A stretch of 64,000 nucleotides of DNA from Streptomyces radicis (GTDB lineage: Bacteria > Actinomycetota > Actinomycetes > Streptomycetales > Streptomycetaceae): NCBI RefSeq assembly GCF_003626575.1, contig NZ_RBDY01000012.1, forward strand, positions 62,001-126,000, given 5' to 3'. How positions within the stretch are numbered: the stretch's first letter is position 1; the number at the start of each line of letters is the position of its first letter. This document shows positions 62,794-64,000 of this stretch, one piece after another. Below the pieces are notes generated by a model, which saw only the letters and a program-made list of their open reading frames with translations, searched no databases and had not been told where the DNA came from. The translations under genes and the position numbers were made by a program.

Positions 62794-64000
62794 TCAGGGC
62801 GCTCGCAGCGGCTCAGGAACGCCGTCGGGGCCCGGCTCGTCGGCCGGCGTGGACAGCACGGTGAGCCGCTGGGTGGCCCGCGTCAGCGCCACGTAGAGCA
62901 CACGGTGACCGGACGGCGACTCCCCGGCGATCTCGCCGGGGGCGACCACGAGCGTGGCGTCGTACTCCAGGCCCTTGACCTCCAGGCTGCCCAGCACGAC
63001 AAGCCGCCCCAAGGCCTCGCCCGCCCCCGCGCCCGCGGGTGCGGCCAGCCAGCGGGCCGCCTCGGCGCGGCGGCCCATCGCGACCACGACGCCGACCGTG
63101 CCCTCGACCTCGGCGAGCAGCCGCTCGGCCTCCGCGCGCACCGCGCCGGGCAGCGCCTCGGGGGCGGGCACGGTGGTGAACCGGGGCGCGACCCCGGTCT
63201 CGCGCACCGCACGCGGGGGGCGCGCGCCAGGGACCGCGCGCTGGAGGACCCGGTCCGCGACTCGGGCGATCTCGGCGGGGTTGCGGTAGTTGACGGTCAG
63301 CTCGAACCGGCGGCGCGCGCGGCCGCGGAGCGCGGCGTCCCGCTCGGCGGCCGCCTCGTCGGGCGCGGGCCACGAGCTCTGGGCCGGGTCGCCCACCACG
63401 GTCCAGGTGGCGCTCCTGCCGCGCCGCCCGACCATGCGCCACTGCATGGGCGTGAGGTCCTGCGCCTCGTCCACGATGATGTGCGCGTAGTCCACGCGCT
63501 CCCCCTCGCGCTCCGGCGTCTCCCGGCGCGCGGACCGGCGCTCGGCGTAGGTCGTGAGCTCCTGGAGCCCGGTGAGCTGGTCCAACGGGTCCGCCTCGCG
63601 CGGCCTCGCGGGCCTGGCCGGGGTGCCGAGCAGCACGCGCAGCTCGTCGAGCAGCGCCACGTCGTGCGCCGAGAGCCCGGCCCCCGCCGGGGTGATCCGG
63701 CGCAGCGAACGGGCGACCTGCCGGATCTCGCGCGGCCGCAGCACCCGCCGCGCCCAGCGCCCGAGCCGCTGCTCGTCGCTCATCGCGGCGAGCACCTGGA
63801 GCGGGGTGACCTCGGGCCACCACGCGTCGAGGAAGTCGATGAACGCGTCCTCGGCGCCGATGTCATCGGTGAACGCCTCGCGCGCCTCCTCGGCCATCCC
63901 CGGGTCCTCGTACCGCCGGGCCGCGCCCGACGCGCGCCACAGGGCGTCGAGCAGCAGGCGGCGGGCGCGGGGGCGCAGCAGGTTGACGGGGGCCGTGCCG
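62794..64000 (-). CDS. HelD/HelR-like UvrD-family helicase, truncated by window edge
   Basis: C-terminal about 400 residues of an SF1 ATPase; the frame is open to the last base, with RRYEDPGMAEEAREAF continuing upstream of the internal ATG at 63897. Motif II is IIVDEAQDLTPMQW, motif III is VVGDPAQSSWP, motif IV region is LTVNYRNPAEIARV, and the C-terminal motifs are SLEVKGLEYDATLVV and LYVALTRATQRLTVL. This matches the HelD/HelR branch that recycles RNA polymerase and can protect it from rifamycins in Streptomyces, rather than UvrD proper. The secondary-channel arm needed for certainty lies outside the window. Confidence 0.85.
   Translation of the reverse strand, partial: GTAPVNLLRPRARRLLLDALWRASGAARRYEDPGMAEEAREAFTDDIGAEDAFIDFLDAWWPEVTPLQVLAAMSDEQRLGRWARRVLRPREIRQVARSLRRITPAGAGLSAHDVALLDELRVLLGTPARPARPREADPLDQLTGLQELTTYAERRSARRETPEREGERVDYAHIIVDEAQDLTPMQWRMVGRRGRSATWTVVGDPAQSSWPAPDEAAAERDAALRGRARRRFELTVNYRNPAEIARVADRVLQRAVPGARPPRAVRETGVAPRFTTVPAPEALPGAVRAEAERLLAEVEGTVGVVVAMGRRAEAARWLAAPAGAGAGEALGRLVVLGSLEVKGLEYDATLVVAPGEIAGESPSGHRVLYVALTRATQRLTVLSTPADEPGPDGVPEPLRAP

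Overview
This window is a high-GC chromosomal segment from a streptomycete or a very close relative. The evidence is strong G/C third-position bias, an SsgA-like sporulation/cell-division protein, many GTG and TTG starts, a HupA-type HU, Streptomyces-type HPPD and MurA, and a core gene order that fits the Streptomyces chromosome. No phage, transposase, CRISPR or secondary-metabolite cluster is visible.

Layout. 0-6.6 kb: 3' part of methylmalonate-semialdehyde dehydrogenase, a DedA protein, an orphan copper chaperone behind a CsoR-type operator, citrate synthase and RecD2. 6.9-11 kb: an ectoine-type ABC transporter (ehuBCDA), an IclR regulator and a decayed secreted-protein gene. 11.4-21.4 kb: OsmC, tRNA-Leu(TAG), DUF445, an SGNH hydrolase, a class A PBP, an orphan GroES-like protein, DUF3618, Bcp, a HAD phosphatase, a secreted protein with a class F sortase, and RdgB. 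21.4-22.4 kb: about 1 kb of dense non-coding repeats. 22.4-28.9 kb: a LacI-controlled GH42 sugar cassette (lacI, binding protein, two permeases, beta-galactosidase) lying between rdgB and rph, with a frameshifted binding-protein gene. 29-39 kb: rph, an MBL hydrolase, RodA/FtsW, the CysM-CysO-Mec cysteine set, an alanine/glycine symporter, DUF2017, ClpS and the NAD-salvage pair pncB-pncA. 39-49 kb: a secreted M6 protease, two RDD proteins, GNAT, an SsgA-like protein, an Lrp regulator divergent from hppD, a Lon-like membrane protease and an IclR regulator. 49-57.8 kb: an SF2 helicase, a Doc/RHH toxin-antitoxin pair, an MFS exporter and a three-subunit molybdenum-hydroxylase-like operon. 58-64 kb: DUF3039, YqgE, murA, hupA, malic enzyme and the C-terminal part of a HelD/HelR-like helicase.

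Functional themes. The CysM/CysO/Mec set suggests protein-thiocarboxylate cysteine synthesis. pncB-pncA salvages nicotinamide. PBP, RodA and MurA supply peptidoglycan synthesis. Points deserving attention are the repeat block next to the inserted sugar cassette, the frameshifted binding-protein gene, the Mo-hydroxylase lacking canonical active-site motifs, the CysO precursor with residues beyond Gly-Gly, and the apparent synteny breakpoint around 10-12 kb.
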